Shown piece by piece: positions 8,405 to 15,657 of a stretch of 64,000 bases of DNA; positions within the stretch are counted from its first letter, which is position 1; each line of letters begins with the position of its first letter. The stretch spans positions 1-64,000 of the forward strand of contig JAFDZC010000003.1 in NCBI GenBank assembly GCA_018267095.1, read 5' to 3'. Under the pieces are notes generated by a model, which saw only the letters and a program-made list of their open reading frames with translations, was not told where the DNA came from and ran no database searches. The DNA comes from Bacteroidota bacterium (GTDB lineage Bacteria; Bacteroidota; Bacteroidia; Flavobacteriales; Flavobacteriaceae). The position numbers and the translations under genes were made by a program.

Positions 8405-9289
8405 TTAATTTCTTTTGTCTTCGCCCCAAAGAAGTTTGCTGCGGAGGGTTTTGAAGAAGGTTTCCTCAGAAATCTCGACCATGTTGATTTTAAAAGGAGT
8501 CTTTTTAATGACCAGTTCAGAATCGTTTTTGATTGAAGTAATTCTCGAATCTAACGAAACCAAATAATATTCTTCGCGACCTGAAACCTTCAATCGGATT
8601 TCGCGGTCGTCCGGAATCACCAACGGTCGCGCATTGAGGTTGTGCGGAGCAATCGGAGTAATGACAAAACTGTTGACTTCGGGCGTAAGAATCGGTCCGC
8701 CGCAACTCAAAGAATATCCGGTTGATCCGGTCGGAGTGGCAATAATAAGTCCGTCGGCCCAATAGGAATTCAAATGTTCTTTGTCCAGAGCGGTGTCAAT
8801 GGTAATCATCGAAGTAGTGTCTTTGCGGCTGACGGTAATTTCGTTCATCGCAAAATTGAGTTGTTTTATATCGGGATTCTCCGGAAAACATTCCAACGAA
8901 AGCAAACTGCGCTCAGAAATTGTGTATTTTTTTTCAATGACCAACTGCAAAAAACTGGCAATATCGTCTTTGGGAACTGTGGCCAAAAAGCCCAATCTTC
9001 CGGCATTGACGCCCAAAATCGGAATGCCTGAATCGCGCACCCAAGTCGCTGCGCGCAAAATAGTTCCGTCACCGCCAATACTGAGCAACATATCAAACGA
9101 AGCGTCAAGTTCTTGGTGAGAACTAAAGGTTTTATATGGTTTTTGAACGATTTTTTTATCGTAGAGCAACTGCAGAAATTCAGCCTCAATGACCAGTTCA
9201 ACTTGATTTTGGTTGAAGAACACAAAAATATCCCGAATAATCGGTTCGGTGCTGTTTTGGTAATATTGTCCGTAGATGGCAATTTTCAT
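8405..9289 (-). CDS. nadK: NAD kinase
   Basis: Phosphorylates NAD to NADP using ATP in the cytoplasm. The 294-residue protein carries the GGDGT motif at residues 72-76 with the catalytic Asp74, the NE/D-type segment NEITVSRKDT, and the TPTGSTGYSLSCGGP loop that binds NAD. Length is normal. It lies 23 bases downstream of a CBS-domain gene and is probably co-transcribed with it. The 168 bases between its stop and the DUF6089 start (8237-8404) hold the DUF6089 promoter and no recognisable terminator for nadK. Confidence 0.96.
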   Translation of the reverse strand: MKIAIYGQYYQNSTEPIIRDIFVFFNQNQVELVIEAEFLQLLYDKKIVQKPYKTFSSHQELDASFDMLLSIGGDGTILRAATWVRDSGIPILGVNAGRLGFLATVPKDDIASFLQLVIEKKYTISERSLLSLECFPENPDIKQLNFAMNEITVSRKDTTSMITIDTALDKEHLNSYWADGLIIATPTGSTGYSLSCGGPILTPEVNSFVITPIAPHNLNARPLVIPDDREIRLKVSGREEYYLVSLDSRITSIKNDSELVIKKTPFKINMVEISEETFFKTLRSKLLWGEDKRN

Positions 9290-9312
9290 CGGCGCTGATT
9301 TGAAAATGTCAA

Positions 9313-9972
9313 TTAAATATTGAGGTATTTATCCAAGTAATCTGATCGCTCACGCAAGTTGTTGATGTAGTTGTCTTCGTTGTGTTCAGAGACAATTTCA
9401 TAGTTATATCGCCGAAAAGTTTGAATAATATCGTTGAGCGCGCCCAAAGCAATTTTTACCGTAATTTGAATCGTGTCAACCGTTGCATCCGAGATAAACA
9501 ACCCGAGAATTCGGCCATTGTTGCTCTCGACAATTTGCGCCACTTGGCTCATCGAATAATCCAGAATCGGTTTTTCAACCACAATAATTCCACCGGGTTC
9601 TTTCAAGAAAGGTGTGTCGTGAAAAAACTTAATGATGTCTTCAAATTCATAATAGCCCACATAGCGATTCTCAGCGTTTAAAACCGGAACCACGTTGGTG
9701 TGGTTGTTAGCAAAAATCTCCAAAACATCCAACCACGAAGTCGTATCGCGCACAAAGAAAGTCTCAAGGGTATACCTATAATCGGCAATGGTTTTATCCA
9801 CATCAAAAGTATCGGCATCTTCGCTTGACAAACTGCCAATGTATATGCCGTTTTCAGTTACCGGAAAATGCGAAAAATCATAATCAATAAAAAAATCCTG
9901 AGCCGCCGAAACCGATTGATTGCTGCGCAAAGCTTTAAAGTCGTTGTTGATGAATTCTCTAATTTCAGTCAT
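9313..9972 (-). CDS. CBS-domain protein upstream of nadK
   Basis: This 219-residue cytoplasmic protein starts MTEIREFINNDFKAL. Residues about 10-130 form a CBS pair (SVSAAQDFFIDYDFSHFPV and SWLDVLEIFANNHTNVVPVL, each followed by a Gly-Tyr strand). The C-terminal part, with a strand-helix-strand pattern around QVAQIVESNNGRILGLFIS, resembles an ACT-like domain. CBS pairs usually bind adenine nucleotides. Placement directly ahead of nadK suggests a link to adenylate or NAD(P) sensing, which is inference. I chose 9972 over the open frame to 10152 because upstream residues would cross the divergent pdxJ promoter. Confidence 0.83.
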   Translation of the reverse strand: MTEIREFINNDFKALRSNQSVSAAQDFFIDYDFSHFPVTENGIYIGSLSSEDADTFDVDKTIADYRYTLETFFVRDTTSWLDVLEIFANNHTNVVPVLNAENRYVGYYEFEDIIKFFHDTPFLKEPGGIIVVEKPILDYSMSQVAQIVESNNGRILGLFISDATVDTIQITVKIALGALNDIIQTFRRYNYEIVSEHNEDNYINNLRERSDYLDKYLNI

Positions 9973-10005
9973 AAAAGTCAAGGCTAATAGCACTTGCAAA
10001 ATAAT

Positions 10006-10046
10006 CAAAATTATCGCAGACCACCTACAATTACTTTGTATTTTTG
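10006..10046. promoter_or_regulatory. Divergent promoter region between the CBS gene and pdxJ
   Basis: The plus strand has TATTTTTG at 10039-10046, 26 bases before the pdxJ ATG. The minus strand has TAATTTTG at 10006-10013, about 33 bases before the CBS-protein ATG. Both fit TAnnTTTG; the -33 elements are weak on both sides. Confidence 0.5.
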
Positions 10047-10072
10047 TCCAGCAAAAAAACACCGTTATCCCT

Positions 10073-10786
10073 ATGACCAAACTCAGTGTCAACATCAATA
10101 AAATAGCCACTTTGCGCAATGCGCGTGGTGGTAATGTGCCCGATTTGCTCAAAGTAGCTACCGATATTCAAAATTTCGGAGCGCACGGTATCACGATTCA
10201 TCCGCGGCCCGATGAGCGCCATATTCGCTATCAAGATGCCCGTGATTTAAAATCGGTGGTGTATACCGAATTCAACATCGAAGGCAATCCGCAGCACAAC
10301 TTCATCGATTTAGTGCTCGAATGTCAGCCCACGCAAGTCACTTTGGTGCCCGATGCCATCGGAGCCATTACTTCGAACGCCGGTTGGGATACATTAAAAC
10401 ATCAGCCATATCTGCGCGAAGTCATTGCCGAATTCAAACGCAACGGCATCCGCACCTCTATTTTTGTTGACCCGATTTTGGCCATGATTGAAGGTGCCAA
10501 AGAAACCGGAACAGACCGCATCGAGCTTTACACCGAAGCGTTTGCGCATCAATACAGCTTGGGCAACCATGCCGCGATTGAGCCTTATGTAGCTTCGGCC
10601 GTTCGCGCCAATGAACTCGGATTGGGCATCAATGCCGGGCACGATTTGAGCCTGGATAACATTGCTTTTTTTAAACAAAACATACCGGGTTTGCTCGAGG
10701 TTTCTATTGGTCATGCGCTTATTTCAGAGGCGCTGTATTTGGGTCTTGACAACGTAGTCAATATGTATTTGAATAAGTTAAAATAG
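10073..10786 (+). CDS. pdxJ: Pyridoxine 5'-phosphate synthase
   Basis: Makes pyridoxine 5'-phosphate from 3-amino-2-oxopropyl phosphate and 1-deoxyxylulose 5-phosphate, the last ring-forming step of the DXP-dependent vitamin B6 pathway. The 237 residues show KLSVNINKIATLRNARGG at the start, HPRPDERHIR with catalytic and phosphate ligands, and the C-terminal NAGHDLSLDN and VSIGHALISEAL motifs of the TIM barrel. The ATG at 10073 follows a -7 box; the frame open to 9920 is an upstream extension. An intergenic repeat begins immediately after the stop. Confidence 0.96.
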   Translation: MTKLSVNINKIATLRNARGGNVPDLLKVATDIQNFGAHGITIHPRPDERHIRYQDARDLKSVVYTEFNIEGNPQHNFIDLVLECQPTQVTLVPDAIGAITSNAGWDTLKHQPYLREVIAEFKRNGIRTSIFVDPILAMIEGAKETGTDRIELYTEAFAHQYSLGNHAAIEPYVASAVRANELGLGINAGHDLSLDNIAFFKQNIPGLLEVSIGHALISEALYLGLDNVVNMYLNKLK

Positions 10787-10870
10787 GGCGTGCCCCTGCG
10801 GGTCGGGCTATTCGTTTCAATCTTTTGTTGCACAAAAGGATTTTCACTGCTATCCCTCACGCAATCCCTG
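10787..10870 (+). repeat. Flavobacterial intergenic repeat, copy 1 (sense, after pdxJ)
   Basis: The element runs from GGGCGTGCCCCTGCGGGTCG through a hairpin (TCTTTTGT at 10821-10828 with ACAAAAGGA at 10832-10840) to CACTGCTATCCCTCACGC. It shares the order GGGCTATTCG, AATCTTTTGT, CACAAAAGGAT and CTGC-ATC-C with copies at 35624, 46994, 51920 and 58779. It starts at the pdxJ stop codon and points the same way as pdxJ. Confidence 0.75.
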
Positions 10871-10913
10871 TAATAACAATATTTAGTCTAAAAATTAACT
10901 TTTAAAGATACCT

Positions 10914-10930
10914 GAAGTCCACTGGACTTC
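10914..10930. repeat. 17-base near-perfect palindrome upstream of the esterase gene
   Basis: GAAGTCCA and TGGACTTC flank a single central C. There is no following T-run, so it is not an ordinary terminator. It lies about 60 bases before the esterase start, in otherwise featureless AT-rich DNA (10871-10992). Confidence 0.5.
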
Positions 10931-10992
10931 CTCCTCTTAATATCAAATCTCACGCAAATGATTATTTTCTAAAGAAAACACTGACAAACCAT

Positions 10993-11763
10993 ATGACACT
11001 ATATTCCAAAATAGAAGGCGCCGGCCCACCGCTGGTCATCATCCACGGATTTCTCGGAATGTCCGACAACTGGAAAACCCTCGGTACCCAATATGCCGCA
11101 CTCGGTTTTGAGGTGCATATGCTCGATTTGCGCAACCACGGCCGCAGTTTTCATTCTGATGAGTTTAATTACACCGTGATGGCGCAAGATGTTTTAGATT
11201 ATTGCCGAACGCATCAATTGCATAACATCAGCATCATCGGGCATTCGATGGGCGGAAAAGTAGCCATGCAGTTGGCAGTGGAGCATCCTGAACTCATCAG
11301 CAAACTCATGGTTGCCGATATTGGCCCGAAGTATTATCCGCCGCATCATCAAGACATTTTAGCCGGATTAAACGCGGTTGATTTTTCCAAAAAACCATCG
11401 CGCACCGAAGTTGATCAAATCGTGGCACAATATATTCCCGATATGGGCACGCGTCAGTTTTTGATGAAGAGCTTGTATTGGCAAACACCCAAGCAATTGG
11501 CCTTTAGATTCAACTTGCCGGTTTTTAATCAGCAAATAGAAAATGTCGGAACCGCTTTGAACGCCGAAGCTCATTTTAACGGACCAACTTTGTTTGTCAA
11601 CGGCGGAAATTCAAAATACATTTTGCCTGAAGACCATGCGGGCATTTTACATCATTTTCCGGCGGCCGTTTTTAAAACCATTCCGAACGTCGGGCATTGG
11701 TTGCACGCTGAGAATCCGAAGATGTTTTTTGAAATAACCAGTCAGTTTTTGCAATTATCTTGA
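10993..11763 (+). CDS. Alpha/beta-fold hydrolase (YbfF-like esterase)
   Basis: The 256-residue protein opens MTLYSKIEGAGPPLVIIHGF. IIHGFLGMSDNW is the oxyanion segment and GHSMGG places the nucleophile at S85; a His in NVGHWLHAENP (H235) would complete the triad. The closest known type is the YbfF/abhydrolase-11 group of cytoplasmic acyl esterases. No signal peptide is present. The natural substrate cannot be told from sequence. It stands alone between an intergenic repeat and a small membrane protein gene. Confidence 0.9.
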   Translation: MTLYSKIEGAGPPLVIIHGFLGMSDNWKTLGTQYAALGFEVHMLDLRNHGRSFHSDEFNYTVMAQDVLDYCRTHQLHNISIIGHSMGGKVAMQLAVEHPELISKLMVADIGPKYYPPHHQDILAGLNAVDFSKKPSRTEVDQIVAQYIPDMGTRQFLMKSLYWQTPKQLAFRFNLPVFNQQIENVGTALNAEAHFNGPTLFVNGGNSKYILPEDHAGILHHFPAAVFKTIPNVGHWLHAENPKMFFEITSQFLQLS

Positions 11764-11824
11764 GGCTATAATTATTTGAATCAGAACTAGGGATTTGTTA
11801 TTTTTGACAACCAAAGAAAATTAT

Positions 11825-12172
11825 ATGAATCAAATTGTTCGCATCATCATTACAGCGCTTTTGGTTATGGTTATTGCGCATTTTATGCCCGGGGTTTCGG
11901 TGGCTAGTTTTACCACTTCGCTGATTGTTGCGCTGGTGCTGGGCTTGCTCAATGTTTTTGTCAAGCCGTTACTCATTTTGTTCACGCTGCCCGTTACCAT
12001 ATTTACCTTCGGATTGTTTTTGCTGGTTATCAATGCGCTGATTATTTTGCTTTGCACCAAAATTGTCGGCGGCTTTACGGTAGAGAGTTTTTGGACCGCA
12101 GTTTTGTTCAGCATCATACTCTCGGTTTCACAATCAATTGTTTATCGTTTAACCGGGAATCAACAAACCTGA
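11825..12172 (+). CDS. Phage holin family / YvlD-type four-helix membrane protein
   Basis: The 115 residues consist of four hydrophobic helices, with the characteristic GLLNVFVKPLLILFTLPVTI between the second and third. This matches the family annotated as 'phage holin family protein' (DUF360/YvlD-like), which is widespread in chromosomes. The holin name rests on superfamily membership only, and nothing nearby is phage-related. I start at MNQIVRIIITALL (11825) rather than the frame opening at 11795, because the family begins at this position. Confidence 0.82.
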   Translation: MNQIVRIIITALLVMVIAHFMPGVSVASFTTSLIVALVLGLLNVFVKPLLILFTLPVTIFTFGLFLLVINALIILLCTKIVGGFTVESFWTAVLFSIILSVSQSIVYRLTGNQQT

Positions 12173-12190
12173 AATATTAAGCTTTTTAAC

Positions 12191-12221
12191 TTGTTTGCGT
12201 GGTAAAAAAAATATACTTTTG
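12191..12221 (+). promoter_or_regulatory. Promoter of trigger factor
   Basis: TTG (12191-12193), 20 bases, TACTTTTG (12214-12221). A TTTG at 12194-12197 gives an alternative 16-base spacing. The ATG at 12247 lies 25 bases after the -7 box, which also argues against the GTG at 12199 as start. Confidence 0.7.
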
Positions 12222-12246
12222 CCACCCAATTTTAGTTAGATTAAAA

Positions 12247-13572
12247 ATGAATATTACAAGAAATAACCTCGATGCACTCAATGCTGTTGTCACGGTAGAA
12301 ATTGCCAAAGCCGACTATGCTTCAAAAGTAGAAGCAACGCTGAAAAATTATGCGAAAACAGCCAACATTCCCGGATTCAGAAAAGGGAATGTGCCGTTGG
12401 GAATGGTCAAAAAACAATACGGAAAAGCAATTTTGTTTGATGAGGTCAACAAATTATTGCAAGAAAATCTCAACCAATATTTGGTCGATGAGAAGCTGGA
12501 TATTCTCGGAAATCCACTACCGAAAGTAACCGAAAATTTCAATTGGGATGCCGATGATTTCACTTTTGAATTTGAATTGGGCTTGGCGCCAACGTTTGAA
12601 GTTGATTTAGCTGTGGCTAAAAACGTGGTGAATTACAAAATCGTGGCTGACAATCAATTGTTAGACGATCAAGTAACACGCATCCGCAAACAATATGGTA
12701 AAATGTCTCCGGTAGAAGCTGTAGAAAAAGACAGCGATGTTTCGGGAACTTTTATCAACTCAGATAAAAACATCGATGCTCCGGCGCAAATCAACGCTGG
12801 CATTTTCAAAGACAAAAAAACTTGGAAAGCTTTTGAAGGAAAAAAAGTGGGCGATGTGGTTACCGTGAACACCAAAGGTTTGTTTGATGATGATCACAAA
12901 CTCATGGATTACCTCAGAGTTGGTCATGATATGGTGCACGGATTGGCGATTGACGTAGATTTCAAGATTGAAGAAATCACCAATACAGAGCCCGCTGAAC
13001 TCAACCAAGAGTTGTTTGACAAATTATTCGGTGCCGGAAATGTTTCATCAGTAGATGATATCAAAGCTAAAATCAAAGAAGATGCTGAGCGTCAATTTGC
13101 ACAACAATCAGAGCAAAAATTCTTGAACGATGTGACCGAATCTTTGCTTAAAAATACCACTTTTGACTTGCCTTCAGAGTTCTTGAAAAAATGGTTGCAA
13201 ACCGCCGGAGAGCAACCGCTTACGCCGGAACAAGCCGCTGAAGAATTTGCTAAATCTGAGAATGGTTTGCGTTACCAATTGATCGAAGGCAAAATCATGA
13301 GCCAAAACAATTTGCAAATCACTTTTGAAGATTTAAAAGCGCACACCGCTGAACTGATTAAAAAACAAATGGCTCAATTTGGGCAAATGGATCCGTCTGA
13401 TGCCGATGTTGAGAACATTGTAGCGCGTGTTTTATCGAACCAAGAAGAAGTAAAAAGACTTTCTGAGCAGGTAATGAGCCAAAAAATGCTCGAACTTTTC
13501 AAAGAAAAAGTAAAAGCAAAAACCAAAGAAGTTACTTATCAGGAGTTTATCGCCGCTAGTTACGGAGAGTAA
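12247..13572 (+). CDS. tig: Trigger factor (ribosome-associated chaperone, peptidyl-prolyl isomerase family)
   Basis: Binds nascent chains at the ribosome exit tunnel. The 441-residue protein has an N-terminal ribosome-binding domain with IPGFRKGNVPLGMVKKQYG (the GFRxGxxP signature), a central region and a helical C-terminal domain. The middle FKBP-like domain is divergent: the segment at about 145-235 lacks the usual aromatic pocket pattern, so isomerase activity is uncertain, as in other Bacteroidota trigger factors. It heads the tig-clpP-clpX neighbourhood, an order conserved across bacteria. Confidence 0.93.
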   Translation: MNITRNNLDALNAVVTVEIAKADYASKVEATLKNYAKTANIPGFRKGNVPLGMVKKQYGKAILFDEVNKLLQENLNQYLVDEKLDILGNPLPKVTENFNWDADDFTFEFELGLAPTFEVDLAVAKNVVNYKIVADNQLLDDQVTRIRKQYGKMSPVEAVEKDSDVSGTFINSDKNIDAPAQINAGIFKDKKTWKAFEGKKVGDVVTVNTKGLFDDDHKLMDYLRVGHDMVHGLAIDVDFKIEEITNTEPAELNQELFDKLFGAGNVSSVDDIKAKIKEDAERQFAQQSEQKFLNDVTESLLKNTTFDLPSEFLKKWLQTAGEQPLTPEQAAEEFAKSENGLRYQLIEGKIMSQNNLQITFEDLKAHTAELIKKQMAQFGQMDPSDADVENIVARVLSNQEEVKRLSEQVMSQKMLELFKEKVKAKTKEVTYQEFIAASYGE

Positions 13573-13590
13573 TTTTATAAAAATAATCAC

Positions 13591-13623
13591 TATATTTGGG
13601 CGTCAAAACTGCGGTTTTGGCGC
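13591..13623 (+). promoter_or_regulatory. clpP -7 box followed directly by a 10-bp hairpin at the RNA 5' end
   Basis: TATATTTG lies at 13591-13598. Immediately after it, GCGTCAAAAC (13600-13609) pairs with GTTTTGGCGC (13614-13623) across a TGCG loop, with one G-T pair. No T-run follows, so it is a poor terminator for tig. If the box is the promoter, the hairpin would be at or near the 5' end of the clpP mRNA. Confidence 0.5.
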
Positions 13624-13664
13624 TTAACTATTTTTAATAAGACTACCCAACAACATAAAACTGT

Positions 13665-14336
13665 ATGAATTTCGGTAAAGAATTTAAAAAATTTGCTACA
13701 AAGCACCACGGGGTAAATAACCTCTATTACGATAAAATGGTAGCGGCTATGAATCCTACCAATATGACACCTTACATCATTGAAGAGCGTCAACTCAACA
13801 TTTCACAATTGGATGTTTTTTCGCGATTGATGATGGACAGAATCATCTTTTTAGGAACCGGAATCGACGATCAAATCGCCAACATTGTTCAAGCGCAATT
13901 GTTGTTTTTAGAAAGCGTTGACGCAACCAAAGATATCCAGATCTACTTGAATTCACCGGGCGGAAGCGTTTATGCCGGCCTCGGAATTTACGACACCATG
14001 CAATACATCCGCCCTGATGTGGCCACCATTTGTACCGGTATGGCTGCTTCGATGGGTGCCGTTTTATTGTGTGCAGGTGCCGCCGGAAAACGCTCGGCTT
14101 TGCCGCATTCACGTGTCATGATTCACCAACCATCAGGCGGAGCGCAAGGCGTTGCTACCGATATGGAAATCAACCTCAAAGAAATGCTCAAACTCAAAGA
14201 TGAGCTCTACCAAATCATCTCGAATCATTCAGGTCAAACTTTTGAAAAAGTCTACAAAGACTCAGAGCGCGATTATTGGATGATTGCCGATGAAGCCAAA
14301 GAATATGGCATGATTGACGAAGTACTCAGAAGATAA
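13665..14336 (+). CDS. clpP: ATP-dependent Clp protease proteolytic subunit
   Basis: The serine peptidase barrel that degrades proteins unfolded by ClpX. The triad is readable: S129 in GMAASMGA, H154 in RVMIHQPSGG and D203 in SERDYWM. Residues 1-40 form a longer N-terminus than in E. coli, common in Bacteroidota and probably partly removed by self-processing. NSPGGSVYAGLGIYDTM is the oxyanion strand. clpX begins 35 bases downstream, so the two are likely one transcript. Confidence 0.97.
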   Translation: MNFGKEFKKFATKHHGVNNLYYDKMVAAMNPTNMTPYIIEERQLNISQLDVFSRLMMDRIIFLGTGIDDQIANIVQAQLLFLESVDATKDIQIYLNSPGGSVYAGLGIYDTMQYIRPDVATICTGMAASMGAVLLCAGAAGKRSALPHSRVMIHQPSGGAQGVATDMEINLKEMLKLKDELYQIISNHSGQTFEKVYKDSERDYWMIADEAKEYGMIDEVLRR

Positions 14337-14371
14337 TCCCACGTTTTACCTACAAACCTAAAAATTAAGCT

Positions 14372-15604
14372 ATGGCAAAAGAAGTTTTAGATTGTTCGTT
14401 TTGCGGTCGAAAAAAGCCCGAAACCAATCTGCTGATTGCCGGTATCAATGCCCACATCTGCGACAAATGTATTGAACAGGCGCATGGCATTGTGCTCGAA
14501 GAACTCAAAAGTCACGGCCCTGCTAAAGGAGCCGCTGATTTGATTCTGAAAAGGCCTAAAGAAATCAGATCATTTTTAGATCAATACGTCATTGGGCAAG
14601 ACCAAACTAAAAAAGTCATGTCGGTAGCGGTGTATAACCACTATAAACGTCTAATGCAACCGGCCCAAACCGACGAAGTTGAAATCGAAAAAAGCAACAT
14701 CGTCATGGTAGGACAAACCGGAACCGGTAAAACTTTGGTAGCCAAAACCATTGCGCGCATGCTCGATGTGCCTTTGGCTATTGTTGATGCTACTGTGTTA
14801 ACCGAAGCTGGTTATGTGGGCGAAGATGTTGAAAGCATCCTCACGCGATTGTTGCAAGCGGCCGATTACGATGTGGCCAAAGCTGAACGCGGCATTGTAT
14901 TCATCGATGAGATTGATAAAATTGCTCGTAAAAGCGACAATCCGTCTATTACCCGAGATGTTTCGGGCGAAGGGGTGCAACAAGCCTTACTCAAATTGCT
15001 CGAAGGAACCGTGGTGAATGTTCCGCCAAAAGGGGGACGCAAGCATCCGGATCAAAAATTTGTCGAGGTCAATACCAAAGATATTTTGTTCATTGCCGGT
15101 GGCGCTTTTGATGGTATTGAGCGCATTATTTCAAAACGCCTCAATCGTCAAGCGGTTGGATACAGCACATCCAAAAACAGCGATTCGATTGACAAAGACA
15201 ATTTGCTTCAATACATCATTCCGAAAGACATCAAAGATTTTGGTTTGATTCCTGAAATCATTGGTCGTTTGCCGGTGCTCACCCATATGGATCCGCTCGA
15301 CAAAGAAACTTTGCGCGCGATTTTGACCGAGCCTAAAAACGCGCTCATCAAACAATATCAAAAGCTTTTTGCGATGGATGAAGTTGACTTTACCATTACT
15401 GAAGAAGCGCTTGATTACATTGTTGAAAAAGCACTCGAATACAAACTCGGAGCTCGTGGATTGCGTTCTTTGTGCGAAGCCATTCTGACCGATGCCATGT
15501 ACGATTTGCCGGGCACCGATGAAAAAATACTGACCATTGATCAAGAGTACGCCAAAGATTCACTCGGCAAAAATCTACTCAAAAGATTAGAAATAGCTTC
15601 TTAA
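14372..15604 (+). CDS. clpX: ATP-dependent Clp protease ATP-binding subunit ClpX
   Basis: Hexameric AAA+ unfoldase that feeds substrates to ClpP. The 410-residue protein has an N-terminal zinc-binding domain (C8, C11, C30, C33), Walker A GQTGTGKT at 114-121, Walker [11 protein letters not shown], the pore loop GYVGED, a sensor 2 GARGLRS motif, and an IGF-type ClpP-docking region that reads IGRLPVLT nearby. Length and order are standard. A strong terminator follows. Confidence 0.97.
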   Translation: MAKEVLDCSFCGRKKPETNLLIAGINAHICDKCIEQAHGIVLEELKSHGPAKGAADLILKRPKEIRSFLDQYVIGQDQTKKVMSVAVYNHYKRLMQPAQTDEVEIEKSNIVMVGQTGTGKTLVAKTIARMLDVPLAIVDATVLTEAGYVGEDVESILTRLLQAADYDVAKAERGIVFIDEIDKIARKSDNPSITRDVSGEGVQQALLKLLEGTVVNVPPKGGRKHPDQKFVEVNTKDILFIAGGAFDGIERIISKRLNRQAVGYSTSKNSDSIDKDNLLQYIIPKDIKDFGLIPEIIGRLPVLTHMDPLDKETLRAILTEPKNALIKQYQKLFAMDEVDFTITEEALDYIVEKALEYKLGARGLRSLCEAILTDAMYDLPGTDEKILTIDQEYAKDSLGKNLLKRLEIAS

Positions 15605-15621
15605 GCTTCAAAGAAAGTAAT

Positions 15622-15652
15622 AAAAAACCCGTCGATGAAGACGGGTTTTTTT
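15622..15652. terminator. Bidirectional terminator between clpX and the beta-barrel gene
   Basis: AAAAACCCGTC and GACGGGTTTTTTT pair around GATGAA, with A- and T-runs on opposite sides. It can end clpX on the plus strand and the convergent barrel gene on the minus strand. Confidence 0.85.
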
Positions 15653-15657
15653 ATGGC

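Noticed and set aside
9973-10152. Upstream extension of the CBS protein, with hydrophobic residues resembling a membrane helix
   Set aside because: The extension lies over the divergent pdxJ coding and promoter region, and the CBS family starts at MTEIREF.
11825-12172. Phage holin as evidence of a prophage
   Set aside because: The protein is in a chromosomal family that carries the holin name; no other phage gene, integrase or attachment site is near.
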